From positions 248,001-312,000 of the forward strand of contig NZ_CAMLDD010000004.1 of assembly GCF_946478785.1 (NCBI RefSeq): 64,000 nucleotides of DNA, given 5' to 3'. The DNA is from an uncultured Flavobacterium sp. Its GTDB lineage: Bacteria; Bacteroidota; Bacteroidia; Flavobacteriales; Flavobacteriaceae. The position numbers and the translations under genes are program-made. A model generated the notes under the pieces. The model saw only the letters and a program-made list of their open reading frames with translations. It searched no databases and was not told where the DNA came from. Positions within the stretch are counted from its first letter, which is position 1. Every line of letters starts with the position of its first letter. This document shows, piece after piece, positions 17,811 to 25,757 of this stretch.

Positions 17811-19556
17811 TTAATTTATTTGTACAATACTTCCTTTTAGGATGGCAGTTGCCCCCGAGGACATTTCGACGCCTGCACTTCCTTCTGCTTTAAATTGTGC
17901 ACTGGCACTTATTGAAACATTTGTTCCTTCGATTTTTACATCTCCGGTTGCTTTTAGTTCTATGTTTCCGGCACTTTCCATTTTTATTCCGTTGCTGTCA
18001 ATAGTGATTACATTTGAGTTTTCATCTTCAATCATAATGACACCCTGATCTTCATCAAGCGTTATCTTTTTCCCGGCGGGAGTTTCAATTCCGATTGATT
18101 TTTTTTCATCATCAAACAAAATCTTCATTTCACTTCGGGTGACAATTCCCTTTTGGTGGTTGTCATCTGAAGCTGTAATTGGGGCAGGCTTACCGCTGCT
18201 GTAGAGTGTTCCTAATACAATGGCATTATTAGGGTCTTCATTTATAAAACCGATGATTACTTCGTCTTCAATTTCGGGCCTGAAAAAAAAGCCTCTGTTA
18301 TCTCCTGCATCAGGCGAAGCTACGCGACACCAGATCCCCTGTTCCTCATTATTGATGATTGGAATTTTTACTAAAATTCTGTCTTCTCCATTTGGGTCAG
18401 CTTCAAGTTGCGTTACAATCCCCACATGAAGCCCTTTTATGGCAGGAATAATTCCGGAACCGGTTGGCGTATGGATATCAAATGTTTCAGAAAACCATTC
18501 CGGATTCAATCCAAATTGCGCATCGATAGTCCAGTTTCCTTCAGATATTTCATGAAGAACTCCTGTTATGTAGGCATTGCCATTAAATCGGTCGCCCACG
18601 CCTTCAAGCGTGATAATCGTATTTGGTTTTACAGCAGGAATTCCCTGAAATTTGGCTCTTCCGCGAATTTTCGATAATTGCTGAAAGAGTAATTTCGCAT
18701 CGGCCCAATCCTGAAGTTCGACTTCGGGAATGGTTCCCCCATGCCGTAATTCCAAGTTTTCAAGCTCGATTGTTTCGGCTAAATCAGCTGGAGAAAGATT
18801 GCCATTTAAGTTTATTTTTGGATCTTTAGCTTCAATTTCGACCAATTCCTGATTGGCATAATCCCAGCTGTACGAAGACACTTTTGCAAATTGATTCCGC
18901 GCATCGATTTCAGCATCAAAATCAAGTAAGGTCGCTCCAAAAGTTACTGTTTCAACAGGCGATGACTTTACATTTGGTTTGCTGATGGTAATTTTGCCAT
19001 TTTCAACAAAACATAGTTTGCCATTGGCCTGTGCCCGTGATACTATAAAATCCCAATCGGAAGTGTTGTATTGCACGATTTCTTTATGGCTGAAATTAGT
19101 TGCTTCGACGTCTTTATCCAATTCGTAGGCGTCGATGATTTCTTCGAATGCTTCACTGTCTTTTACATCATAAAAATATTTGCTCTTTCTGCCAATGGTA
19201 AGTTTTACGGCTTCGTCCTTACATTCAATGATCAACAAAGAAGTACTGCTTTTTATTTTTATCGAATGTTTGATGATAATGCCTTTATAAATGGTTTCCT
19301 CATCATTGTGATAGCCCGCAGTTATTTCAATTTTTTTTCCCGGTATCAATAAATCTTCATTACTAAGTTTAAAATCCCTTTCTGAAGCTTCTCCATCTGC
19401 CAGAACAATTTGAGCCATAGGAATCCTGTTGACTTCATTATGTACCACAAGACTTTTTACCTGATAGGTTTTAGATAATTCTTCCCCTTCAATTAAAATT
19501 TTATGCGTTACTAAATCGGCACTTTTACTGGTTTGTATGACTCCGGTATTGTTCAT
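17811..19556 (-). CDS. VgrG-like spike protein (Afp8-like)
   Basis: A 581-residue protein. The N-terminal part (about 15-360) has the gp27-like fold signature, with YKGIIIKHSIKIKSS and NTSDWDFIVSRAQANG. The gp5-type OB domain is at about 375-470 (GLHVGIVTQLEADPN, IWCRVASPDAGDNRGFFFRPEIEDEVIIGF). The C-terminal part is the beta-helix needle with short GxxxIE-like repeats (GNIELKATGDVKIEGTN). It forms the trimeric spike under the tube and receives the PAAR tip. The start lies immediately next to the end of the LysM gene. No effector extension is seen. Confidence 0.92.
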   Translation of the reverse strand: MNNTGVIQTSKSADLVTHKILIEGEELSKTYQVKSLVVHNEVNRIPMAQIVLADGEASERDFKLSNEDLLIPGKKIEITAGYHNDEETIYKGIIIKHSIKIKSSTSLLIIECKDEAVKLTIGRKSKYFYDVKDSEAFEEIIDAYELDKDVEATNFSHKEIVQYNTSDWDFIVSRAQANGKLCFVENGKITISKPNVKSSPVETVTFGATLLDFDAEIDARNQFAKVSSYSWDYANQELVEIEAKDPKINLNGNLSPADLAETIELENLELRHGGTIPEVELQDWADAKLLFQQLSKIRGRAKFQGIPAVKPNTIITLEGVGDRFNGNAYITGVLHEISEGNWTIDAQFGLNPEWFSETFDIHTPTGSGIIPAIKGLHVGIVTQLEADPNGEDRILVKIPIINNEEQGIWCRVASPDAGDNRGFFFRPEIEDEVIIGFINEDPNNAIVLGTLYSSGKPAPITASDDNHQKGIVTRSEMKILFDDEKKSIGIETPAGKKITLDEDQGVIMIEDENSNVITIDSNGIKMESAGNIELKATGDVKIEGTNVSISASAQFKAEGSAGVEMSSGATAILKGSIVQIN

Positions 19557-20240
19557 TTAGGATTGTTTTTGCAGGGGTGGAAAAAATATTTTCTGACCCG
19601 TTTTTAATTTTCTGAAATTGATGATATTATTTACTTTGGCTACTTCCAGATAATATTTAGAATCGCCGTAGATATGAAAAGACATCAAAGGCAGTGTGTC
19701 TCCAGCTTTTACTGTTCTGTAATGTGTTAAATCAGGCGATTTATTATTTTCTCTTGCTGCTCTTAAATTATCTTCAACAAATCCCTGGAATTTTGCTTTT
19801 GCAACAGCCCTTATTGGCGTTCCGTCTGGTTTGAAGAGTTTGAATTCTACGTTCATTTCGGTCAGAGCCCCTTTAAAAAGCAATGTCCCCCAGGAAATAA
19901 TCAGGTAATTTGGCTTGTGTTCATCACCATTGTAATCCAGGATTACTTTCTTGAATTTCTCGATGTCATCAATAATTCCGTCGTCAGAACTTGCGTAGCC
20001 GTTAATTACCCCCGACCGGTCAAAAACGAAATCAAGTTCCAGATTTTCGGGTAATTTTTTATTGAACTTTGGAGAAACCGTACTCGTGCCGGAAGCCTGA
20101 GTTTCATCGGTTTCAATTTTATAGTGATAGGTATACTTTTCCGGATTCATTAACGTAGAAAATTCGCCATCTGCAATTTTGGTATTAAATTCCGGATCAC
20201 TATAAGCTACCACTTTAAGTTTTTCTAATTCTCCAGCCAT
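19557..20240 (-). CDS. LysM-domain eCIS protein (Afp7-like)
   Basis: The start is placed at 20240 (protein MAGELEKLKVVAYSD, 227 residues). An upstream in-frame ATG at 20264 would overlap the DUF5908 gene, whereas 20240 lies just behind that gene's stop codon. The C-terminal part has a LysM domain (HYRTVKAGDTLPLMSFHIYGD ... FRKLKTGQKIFFPPL), as in phage gp53-like proteins and Afp7. These adaptors sit between the tube base and the spike/baseplate. The middle (PNYLIISWGTLLFKGALTEMN) matches the conserved core of CIS LysM proteins. Confidence 0.88.
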   Translation of the reverse strand: MAGELEKLKVVAYSDPEFNTKIADGEFSTLMNPEKYTYHYKIETDETQASGTSTVSPKFNKKLPENLELDFVFDRSGVINGYASSDDGIIDDIEKFKKVILDYNGDEHKPNYLIISWGTLLFKGALTEMNVEFKLFKPDGTPIRAVAKAKFQGFVEDNLRAARENNKSPDLTHYRTVKAGDTLPLMSFHIYGDSKYYLEVAKVNNIINFRKLKTGQKIFFPPLQKQS

Positions 20241-20241
20241 A

Positions 20242-20400
20242 TCAGCGTTCTTTTTTGCGTTCAATAATTTTCATTACCTGTTCCACACATTCGGCTACAG
20301 GATCTTCTCCTTTGCTTTTTGGGGTGGCTGGTGCAGTACTTTGTTTTGATCCTTCGTTCACGTTTATTTTGATGTGAAGCTCTTTTATTTCTATCGGCAT
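20242..20400 (-). CDS. Small DUF5908 protein of the eCIS locus
   Basis: A 52-residue protein starting MPIEIKELHIKINVNEG and ending IIERKKER. The MPIEIKEL opening followed by a short Ser/Ala/Pro/Lys stretch and a charged helix matches the DUF5908 family, small proteins found in CIS loci between tube and LysM genes (Afp6 region). The start lies 2 bp behind the second tube gene, and the stop at 20242-20244 is followed at once by the LysM start. It may act as a small adaptor or chaperone; the function is not known. Confidence 0.8.
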   Translation of the reverse strand: MPIEIKELHIKINVNEGSKQSTAPATPKSKGEDPVAECVEQVMKIIERKKER

Positions 20401-20402
20401 GA

Positions 20403-20849
20403 TTAACTTTTAAGTAATGTGAAATAATTATAGGTGAGTTCGAAGTTTTCGACAACGAGCTTACTTTCTTCCGCATTAAAATCCTCAACCGACCATTTTA
20501 CAGGATAGGCGTGAACCACATTCCATGAAATCAATGGCTGATGTTCCTCATTGAGCAATTTGATAGTCAGGTTAACAGGTTTGAACGAGAAGTTTTCAAT
20601 AGCCTCCCGGCACCAGTCGATAACTTTAGAATCAATCAGCATTCCTCTTTTTAAAGTCAGGTTTGGATATTTTGTCTTTACAGGAAGTTTGTGCTTGAAT
20701 CTGTTTTCACCGCCTTCGGCAATTTCTTCAGTTTCAATATCAACAGACAAGCCGGAAACTGATTGAAACTGATGGTCTTTTTCTTGAGATTCAAGACCTT
20801 CAAATTCAACTAAAAAATGAAAACCAACGGGCGGATAGTAGTTAGCCAT
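20403..20849 (-). CDS. Tube-type protein, second copy (Afp5-like, T4 gp19 family)
   Basis: A 148-residue protein with the tail-tube signature: YYPPVGFHFLVEFEG, then FQSVSGLSVDIETEEIAEGGEN, NLTLKRGMLIDSKVIDWC, and TIKLLNEEHQPLISWNVVHAYPVKW. It is clearly homologous to the next tube gene. In eCIS loci the copy nearer the spike genes forms the tube initiator that adapts the three-fold spike to the six-fold tube, so that role is inferred here. It lies 2 bp from each neighbour. Confidence 0.9.
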   Translation of the reverse strand: MANYYPPVGFHFLVEFEGLESQEKDHQFQSVSGLSVDIETEEIAEGGENRFKHKLPVKTKYPNLTLKRGMLIDSKVIDWCREAIENFSFKPVNLTIKLLNEEHQPLISWNVVHAYPVKWSVEDFNAEESKLVVENFELTYNYFTLLKS

Positions 20850-20851
20850 GA

Positions 20852-21280
20852 TTAATCATTTTGTATCGATAAACCTTCATGAACCAATTCCATAGATTCG
20901 ATAGCAACTTCGTTTCCGTCAGCTTTTAAATCAGTTGACTGCACTTTGGTTGGCCATGCATTTTTTACTTTCCAGGTAATGACTGGTTCGTGTTCCTCAT
21001 TCAATAATTTGATTGTGATATCCCTTCTTTCGATGGTATTTAGTTTTACCGTATTCCACCAGGCGTAATACTCATTATCACTTTTAAAAGTGCCTCTTTT
21101 CATAGTGATATTGGAGAACTTCTGCATGCCGGGCATTTTGATTTTGCTGTACTCCGGACTTGCGCCCTGACGGTATTCAATAACTTCAGTTTCTACATCC
21201 AGTCCGGAAACTTCTGTAAAACCTATTTTTGTTCCACCCCAGTCAACTGAGAAATGAAACTTTGGTAATGGATAACTCAT
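20852..21280 (-). CDS. Main inner-tube protein (Afp1-like, gp19 family)
   Basis: A 142-residue protein with YPLPKFHFSVDWGG, FTEVSGLDVETEVIEYRQG, ITMKRGTFKSDNEYYAWW and ITIKLLNEEHEPVITWKVKNAWPTK, the standard layout of contractile-tail tube proteins. Stacked hexamers form the channel that carries cargo. It follows the sheath gene by 28 bp, the only moderate spacing among the structural genes, consistent with high expression of sheath and tube. It shares the NEEH(Q/E)P(L/V)I(S/T)W block with the second tube gene. Confidence 0.93.
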   Translation of the reverse strand: MSYPLPKFHFSVDWGGTKIGFTEVSGLDVETEVIEYRQGASPEYSKIKMPGMQKFSNITMKRGTFKSDNEYYAWWNTVKLNTIERRDITIKLLNEEHEPVITWKVKNAWPTKVQSTDLKADGNEVAIESMELVHEGLSIQND

Positions 21281-21308
21281 GATTTATATTTTTTAATGAT
21301 GATGTTAA

Positions 21309-23414
21309 TTAAGATTCCTGCATTTTGTGAGAGAAACGAAGTATGATGAATTCAGCCGGACGAACTACTGCCATTCCGATTTCAACAATCATTCTGCCTT
21401 CGAGAATATCCAAAGCCGACATGGTTTGTCCCAATCCAACCCTTACATAAAAAGCTTGTTCCGGTTTTGCCCCGGCCAAAGCTCCGGCCCTCCATTGAAG
21501 AATTAAAAAATTCTCAATCATTGCTCTGACTCTTATCCAGGTATTAGCATCGTTAGGTTCGAATACAAACTGTTCAGTTGCTTTTTTGATGGATTCTTCG
21601 GCCATGTTAAAGAATCGTCGAACCGGTACATAACGCCATTCGTTATCATTACCTGCCAGTGTTCTTGACCCCCAAATCAAGGTTCCTTTGCCAGTAAAAC
21701 TTCTGATGGCGTTTATGGATTTACCGGCAACAGTATCAATGTTCAGATTGTCCTGATCGCCATTTGTTATTTTTATTGCTGGTTTTATCACATAATTTAT
21801 TCCCACATTGGCAGGTGCTTTCCAGACCCCTTTGTTGGAGTCTACGCGGGCATAAATTCCGGCCACGGCACTACTTGGTGGAAGTGTAAGTGGAAGTGCA
21901 GAAATCTCTGCTTTTATGGCATTATATGATTTGTTATCCAAGCCTTCAATTTCACCAAGGTAGCGCCCGTTCATTGCTCCATTATTAACATCAGTTGTCG
22001 TAACATTATTGATTTCGGTTTTGATCGTGTCAACCAGCGTAACCATATCTTCAGTTACAGTGGATTGGTTGAAAACATCAACAGTAATATTCAGAGCATT
22101 ATCCGGTAAATTAATAATTGAAGCTGGTGCAGTAAACGTAAGCAGCTTACCAATTTCGGTAATTACATTTGTGGTGTTGGTTTTTATATTTTGTTCCACT
22201 TTCAGGCTGGTATTTGCGGCTTTTAATTTAGCAGTCAAATCTTCCAGATTGTCCCTTACTTTTTCGATTTTATCATTTCCTTCAAATAAGGCAACAAAAA
22301 TATCCAGTGCTGTCTGAAGTGCATCTCCTGCATTGGCAACTTCTTCTACAGATGCAATAGCAGATTCTGCGGCATTCTGTATTTTATCCTTATCAGAAAT
22401 CAAAGTATTCAGATCGGCAGTTAATGTTTCTAAAATAGGAATGAAAGCAATAGTTTTTGCTACAGTGAATGTTTCTGCTCCACCAGCAGCATTGTTGTAT
22501 CCTGCTGGGCTGTCAATATAAGTGAGTACATCAGCGACACTTCCTGAAATTGATTCATTGACATTATCATTATCTTCATCAGTTACCGAGATTAGGTTTC
22601 CTACAGTTAGAGTGACATTTGCCAGTGCATCTTCAACTTCACCAAAAGCAGTTGATATAGCATCAGGAACGTTGGTAACATGGTTGATTAAAATATCATC
22701 TTCATTATATCGATAATCAAGAATAGTGTCCAGATAAGGATAATAAGCTGCACCATATTTAAGGTAATCTTTCTCTAACGAAATTTTATTTCTTAAGGCT
22801 TGCGAATCAACTCCAATATCAGTAGAAGTATAAGTATCAAGAATAGTGAACCTATCCTGCAGATCGTGGCATTGTGTTAAAGCATTTGAATACAGGGCAT
22901 AAAATTCATCCAGACTCAGTTCTTTTGCATCCGGGAATAATAGTAATGTGGGTTCGTCTTCAGCTTTTAATAAATTCAATCCTGCGTTTAGGTCATTAAA
23001 AAGAACAGGGTTTTGGTTGTTATTGACATCTTCGTAATTCCTTACCGAAACAATATAACATGGTCCGCCGCCATTTGCAAAATACATTTGAAGCGCATAG
23101 TACATTAAAAATGGTTTTGGAGTGGCTGGCTGATTGACCACAATGTTTCTTTCTGTTACCACATTGTCCGTTACCACATCTGTTACATCGACTGAAATTG
23201 TATCTTCAGGATATGCAAATCCAAAATACGTTTCATAATCCAGTAAAGAGGTAATTCGGGTAGGAACCCTATCCAAATCTTTATCAACTTTTTTACTGGC
23301 TTTTTCTGTATAACCAATAAAAGCGGGAATCGCAGTTTCTACCTGTGCAACCGAAGGAGGAAACTTTACGATTTCCTCAACATATACTCCAGGCGTTTTG
23401 TAAGTTGTTGCCAT
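21309..23414 (-). CDS. Contractile sheath protein with a large central insertion
   Basis: A 701-residue sheath protein. The N-terminus (TTYKTPGVYVEEIVKFPPSV, AIPAFIGYTEKAS) and the C-terminus (GTLIWGSRTLAGND, WRYVPVRRFFNMAEESI, WRAGALAGAKPEQAFYVR, RPAEFIILRFSH) match contractile tail sheaths. Residues about 250-520 are an unusual insertion rich in Asp, Asn, Val and Thr, with coiled-coil-like segments (LNTLISDKDKIQNAAES). The conserved GIYARVDSNKGVWKAPAN resumes at about 521. Many sheath proteins are 350-500 residues, so the insertion probably forms an outer domain decorating the particle. There is one sheath gene only, unlike Afp with three. Confidence 0.93.
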   Translation of the reverse strand: MATTYKTPGVYVEEIVKFPPSVAQVETAIPAFIGYTEKASKKVDKDLDRVPTRITSLLDYETYFGFAYPEDTISVDVTDVVTDNVVTERNIVVNQPATPKPFLMYYALQMYFANGGGPCYIVSVRNYEDVNNNQNPVLFNDLNAGLNLLKAEDEPTLLLFPDAKELSLDEFYALYSNALTQCHDLQDRFTILDTYTSTDIGVDSQALRNKISLEKDYLKYGAAYYPYLDTILDYRYNEDDILINHVTNVPDAISTAFGEVEDALANVTLTVGNLISVTDEDNDNVNESISGSVADVLTYIDSPAGYNNAAGGAETFTVAKTIAFIPILETLTADLNTLISDKDKIQNAAESAIASVEEVANAGDALQTALDIFVALFEGNDKIEKVRDNLEDLTAKLKAANTSLKVEQNIKTNTTNVITEIGKLLTFTAPASIINLPDNALNITVDVFNQSTVTEDMVTLVDTIKTEINNVTTTDVNNGAMNGRYLGEIEGLDNKSYNAIKAEISALPLTLPPSSAVAGIYARVDSNKGVWKAPANVGINYVIKPAIKITNGDQDNLNIDTVAGKSINAIRSFTGKGTLIWGSRTLAGNDNEWRYVPVRRFFNMAEESIKKATEQFVFEPNDANTWIRVRAMIENFLILQWRAGALAGAKPEQAFYVRVGLGQTMSALDILEGRMIVEIGMAVVRPAEFIILRFSHKMQES

Positions 23415-23434
23415 GATTAATTGTTTTTTAATTA

Positions 23435-24277
23435 TTAAATGAATATTTCTGAATAGTAATCACTATTAATTTTTATTATTGATTTAACAGAAGGATTGGG
23501 ATATTGACTGTTCTCAGGTTCTGACGGAGTAAAATCGGTGAGGGGATCAATTTCAACAAAACCCGAATAGGTTAAGGGTTTTGCTGTATTGGTTTCAATT
23601 TCTGTTATAGTCTTTCTGTTGATATATTTCCAAAATGTTTTCCGGTTGTCAAAATGAATCTTAAAGTTCGGACTTATCATTTTGCCTGAATTATTTAAAA
23701 TATTTTTAGAGCTGCTATCGCCTTTCATCGTCAGTGAAATCATTCCGAAAACATCTTGCCTTTCCGGAGTATGGAGTTCAGATATGAAATGTGCTGTTGT
23801 TTCTTCGGATACTAAATAATCATTTGAAATCAGGATGTTGTCATTGATTTTTGGAATCGATTTAAAAGTTACTGGTTCAGTTGAGGGTTTTACGTTGCCG
23901 AAGAGAAACATTTGTTCAGGAATAAATTCTAAATTGGTGTAATTTTCAAACTGATAATCGTTGATAGAAATTTTAAAATCCAGTTTCAAAAGAGCAGGGA
24001 CACTTATAAATGGATCGGTTTCGTCATCTTCTTTCACTTTGATGTATATCCGAAATCCAGTTTTTGTTGACTTGAAGGCCATTTTATAATTTCTTAAACG
24101 CGTATTGGTTTCTACGGTTGGCGTTATTGTTACAAATGAATCGCTGTTGAATTTTTGAAGCATTTTTTCTTTATTTCCACCCGACATACCTGCATAAGTA
24201 TCTTCACCACTGTTCAGAAAGTAATTGTGTAAAAGTGTTACTTCAAATAATAATCCATATGTAAGACTAAAACTCAT
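23435..24277 (-). CDS. eCIS protein of unknown function between cap and sheath genes
   Basis: A 280-residue protein with no signal peptide. It starts MSFSLTYGLLFEVTLLHNYFLN and has beta-rich segments such as SDSFVTITPTVETNTRLRNYKMAFKSTKTGFRIYIKV. Its start overlaps the DUF4255 gene end by 4 bp, implying coupled translation. I do not recognise a named family. The position between cap and sheath suggests a second cap or sheath-end component, or an assembly factor. It lies 20 bp upstream of the sheath gene. Confidence 0.55.
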   Translation of the reverse strand: MSFSLTYGLLFEVTLLHNYFLNSGEDTYAGMSGGNKEKMLQKFNSDSFVTITPTVETNTRLRNYKMAFKSTKTGFRIYIKVKEDDETDPFISVPALLKLDFKISINDYQFENYTNLEFIPEQMFLFGNVKPSTEPVTFKSIPKINDNILISNDYLVSEETTAHFISELHTPERQDVFGMISLTMKGDSSSKNILNNSGKMISPNFKIHFDNRKTFWKYINRKTITEIETNTAKPLTYSGFVEIDPLTDFTPSEPENSQYPNPSVKSIIKINSDYYSEIFI

Positions 24278-24876
24278 GATTGCTCTTTTGTTTTGGCTAT
24301 GCCTTTGACTTTACTGATAAGCTGTCCTTCACCTTGTGTAATATTGCGTTCAATTTGTATCATGCTTACCTTGTATAAAGCCGATGGAAGCTGTTTACCA
24401 CCCAATGTTCCCCAGATATAGTTCAGCTCTTCAAAAGTGGGTGTGTAGAGTTCAACTGAGAATCTAAAATTGTCGATATTGGTCATGGCTACATTATTTC
24501 TGTTGTAAATAGTATTGGCTTGTGTAAAAAGTTTTTTGCCTTGAAAAAATGCAATAATTTTAGAAATATCATTAAGAGAGTTGATATAAGCAGTTCTATT
24601 AGCGCTAAAAAGCAAATACAGGTTTAAATTGATGATGCTGTTTTTATAAATTGTTTTGGAGTCTTCAATAGCATGATTAGGAAAGTTTTTTAAAGTGGCT
24701 TCTTCGTCTAAATTGATTAGTGTCAGTGCCACTTTATCTTCTAAATTTGTGGCTGTATTTTCGTTTTGAGACTCTAAAAAAGCGATGTTTTCAGGCACAA
24801 CTGTTTTTTCCAATCCGATTTCGTCTAGATAGTTGTTTACTTGCTCTGCAATTATTTGAATAACTTCAAAAATCAT
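24274..24876 (-). CDS. DUF4255 (Pvc16/Afp16-like) cap protein, first gene of the eCIS operon
   Basis: A 200-residue protein with the Pvc16_N/DUF4255 layout: an N-terminal helix (FEVIQIIAEQVNNYLDE), the strand DKVALTLINLDEEATLKN, then INLNLYLLFSANRTAYINSL and IAFFQGKKLFTQAN. This family terminates the tube and sheath distal to the baseplate. It is the most upstream gene of the minus-strand operon, so the operon promoter should lie just to the right of 24876. No clear Bacteroidota promoter motif was found there. Confidence 0.85.
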   Translation of the reverse strand: MIFEVIQIIAEQVNNYLDEIGLEKTVVPENIAFLESQNENTATNLEDKVALTLINLDEEATLKNFPNHAIEDSKTIYKNSIINLNLYLLFSANRTAYINSLNDISKIIAFFQGKKLFTQANTIYNRNNVAMTNIDNFRFSVELYTPTFEELNYIWGTLGGKQLPSALYKVSMIQIERNITQGEGQLISKVKGIAKTKEQS

Positions 24877-25757
24877 CTTGTAATAAAGTTTTACTTATGT
24901 TGCTAATTTGATTTTGATAATCTGCTTCAGAAAGTATAATTCAGATTTAGCCTTTCTAAGCAATATTGTATAGATTTATAATCGTTTATATTCCTGATTA
25001 GGAATTCTTCAGCTGTTAAATAATTTCATAACATCCATGCTTATTAATTATTCCTTCCTTCAATTAAGTTCATAATGTAAGGTCACGGTTGAGTATTGCA
25101 AGTCATAAACCTGACAAGCAGCCTGAAGTTTTTAATGTAGTTTTTGGAATTTAATTTGTAGTAAAAATTTCAGCTAAGATATGTAGTTGTACTAATTTTA
25201 CTTACAAAATACGGGTTTAATATGTTGCAAGTTGTAATATGAAACAAAAGAACGTAAAATGAAACATGCTATTCAGAATATTTTATTAAGCGATAAAAAT
25301 GGATAATTGCCTTGTATGCCAATTAATTTAAATGGGTTTTGGGGAGAATTTTACAAGTAGATTTTTGGCAACTAAATTTCAGGCAAGATGATATAAATCT
25401 TATTGTTGCTTAATTACATCAGGAAAATAGGGAAGGAGATATTAAACAGCTGCACATAACATTTTCAAAATGAGCAAGACTTCCTTACTTAATTTAAAAG
25501 TTCAGTTGCTAAAGTTTGAGGAGCTAATGATTTTTTGAATTCTTGTCTTTGTGTTGATATGATTAAACTTTTTATAGTTAACTTTTTCAGGATGAGAGTG
25601 CATAAAAAAGCTCCGGATCTCTCTGAAGCTTTAATAAATCTTAGCAAAAAAACATTTCCTACATTGAAGTTAAGTCAAGTTATCGCACAAAAGATGGATG
25701 AGGTGAGTTAAAATATATTCATATAAATATATCAAATTATAAATATGAATTCAAGTC
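24877..25757. other. 881-bp region without a convincing gene
   Basis: It separates the eCIS operon from the accessory region and is A/T-rich with stops in all frames. It should contain the eCIS promoter near its left end. It also holds one copy of a repeated hairpin (25597-25632). A 50-codon open frame at 25559-25711 (plus) spans that hairpin and is judged chance. Confidence 0.6.
25597..25632. repeat. Left copy of a 37-bp direct repeat with terminator-like hairpin
   Basis: The segment agtgcataaaaaagctccgg followed by atctctctgaagcttt recurs at 37336-37372 with one substitution and one extra A. It forms a hairpin (AAAGCTTC / GGAGCTTT, one G-T pair) with T runs on either strand, so it could terminate transcription of both the eCIS side and the accessory side. 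Confidence 0.6.

Noticed and set aside
20261..20488. 75-codon minus-strand frame overlapping the tube, DUF5908 and LysM genes
   Set aside because: It is a third-frame shadow of the tube and DUF5908 genes; the DUF5908 frame has the conserved MPIEIKEL start.
24877..24990. Promoter of the eCIS operon
   Set aside because: No TAnnTTTG with a fitting TTG partner was found; calling a site would be guesswork.
25559..25711. 50-codon plus-strand frame in the gap upstream of the O-antigen-ligase-like gene
   Set aside because: It spans a repeated terminator hairpin, and the same hairpin elsewhere is non-coding; no protein features are seen.
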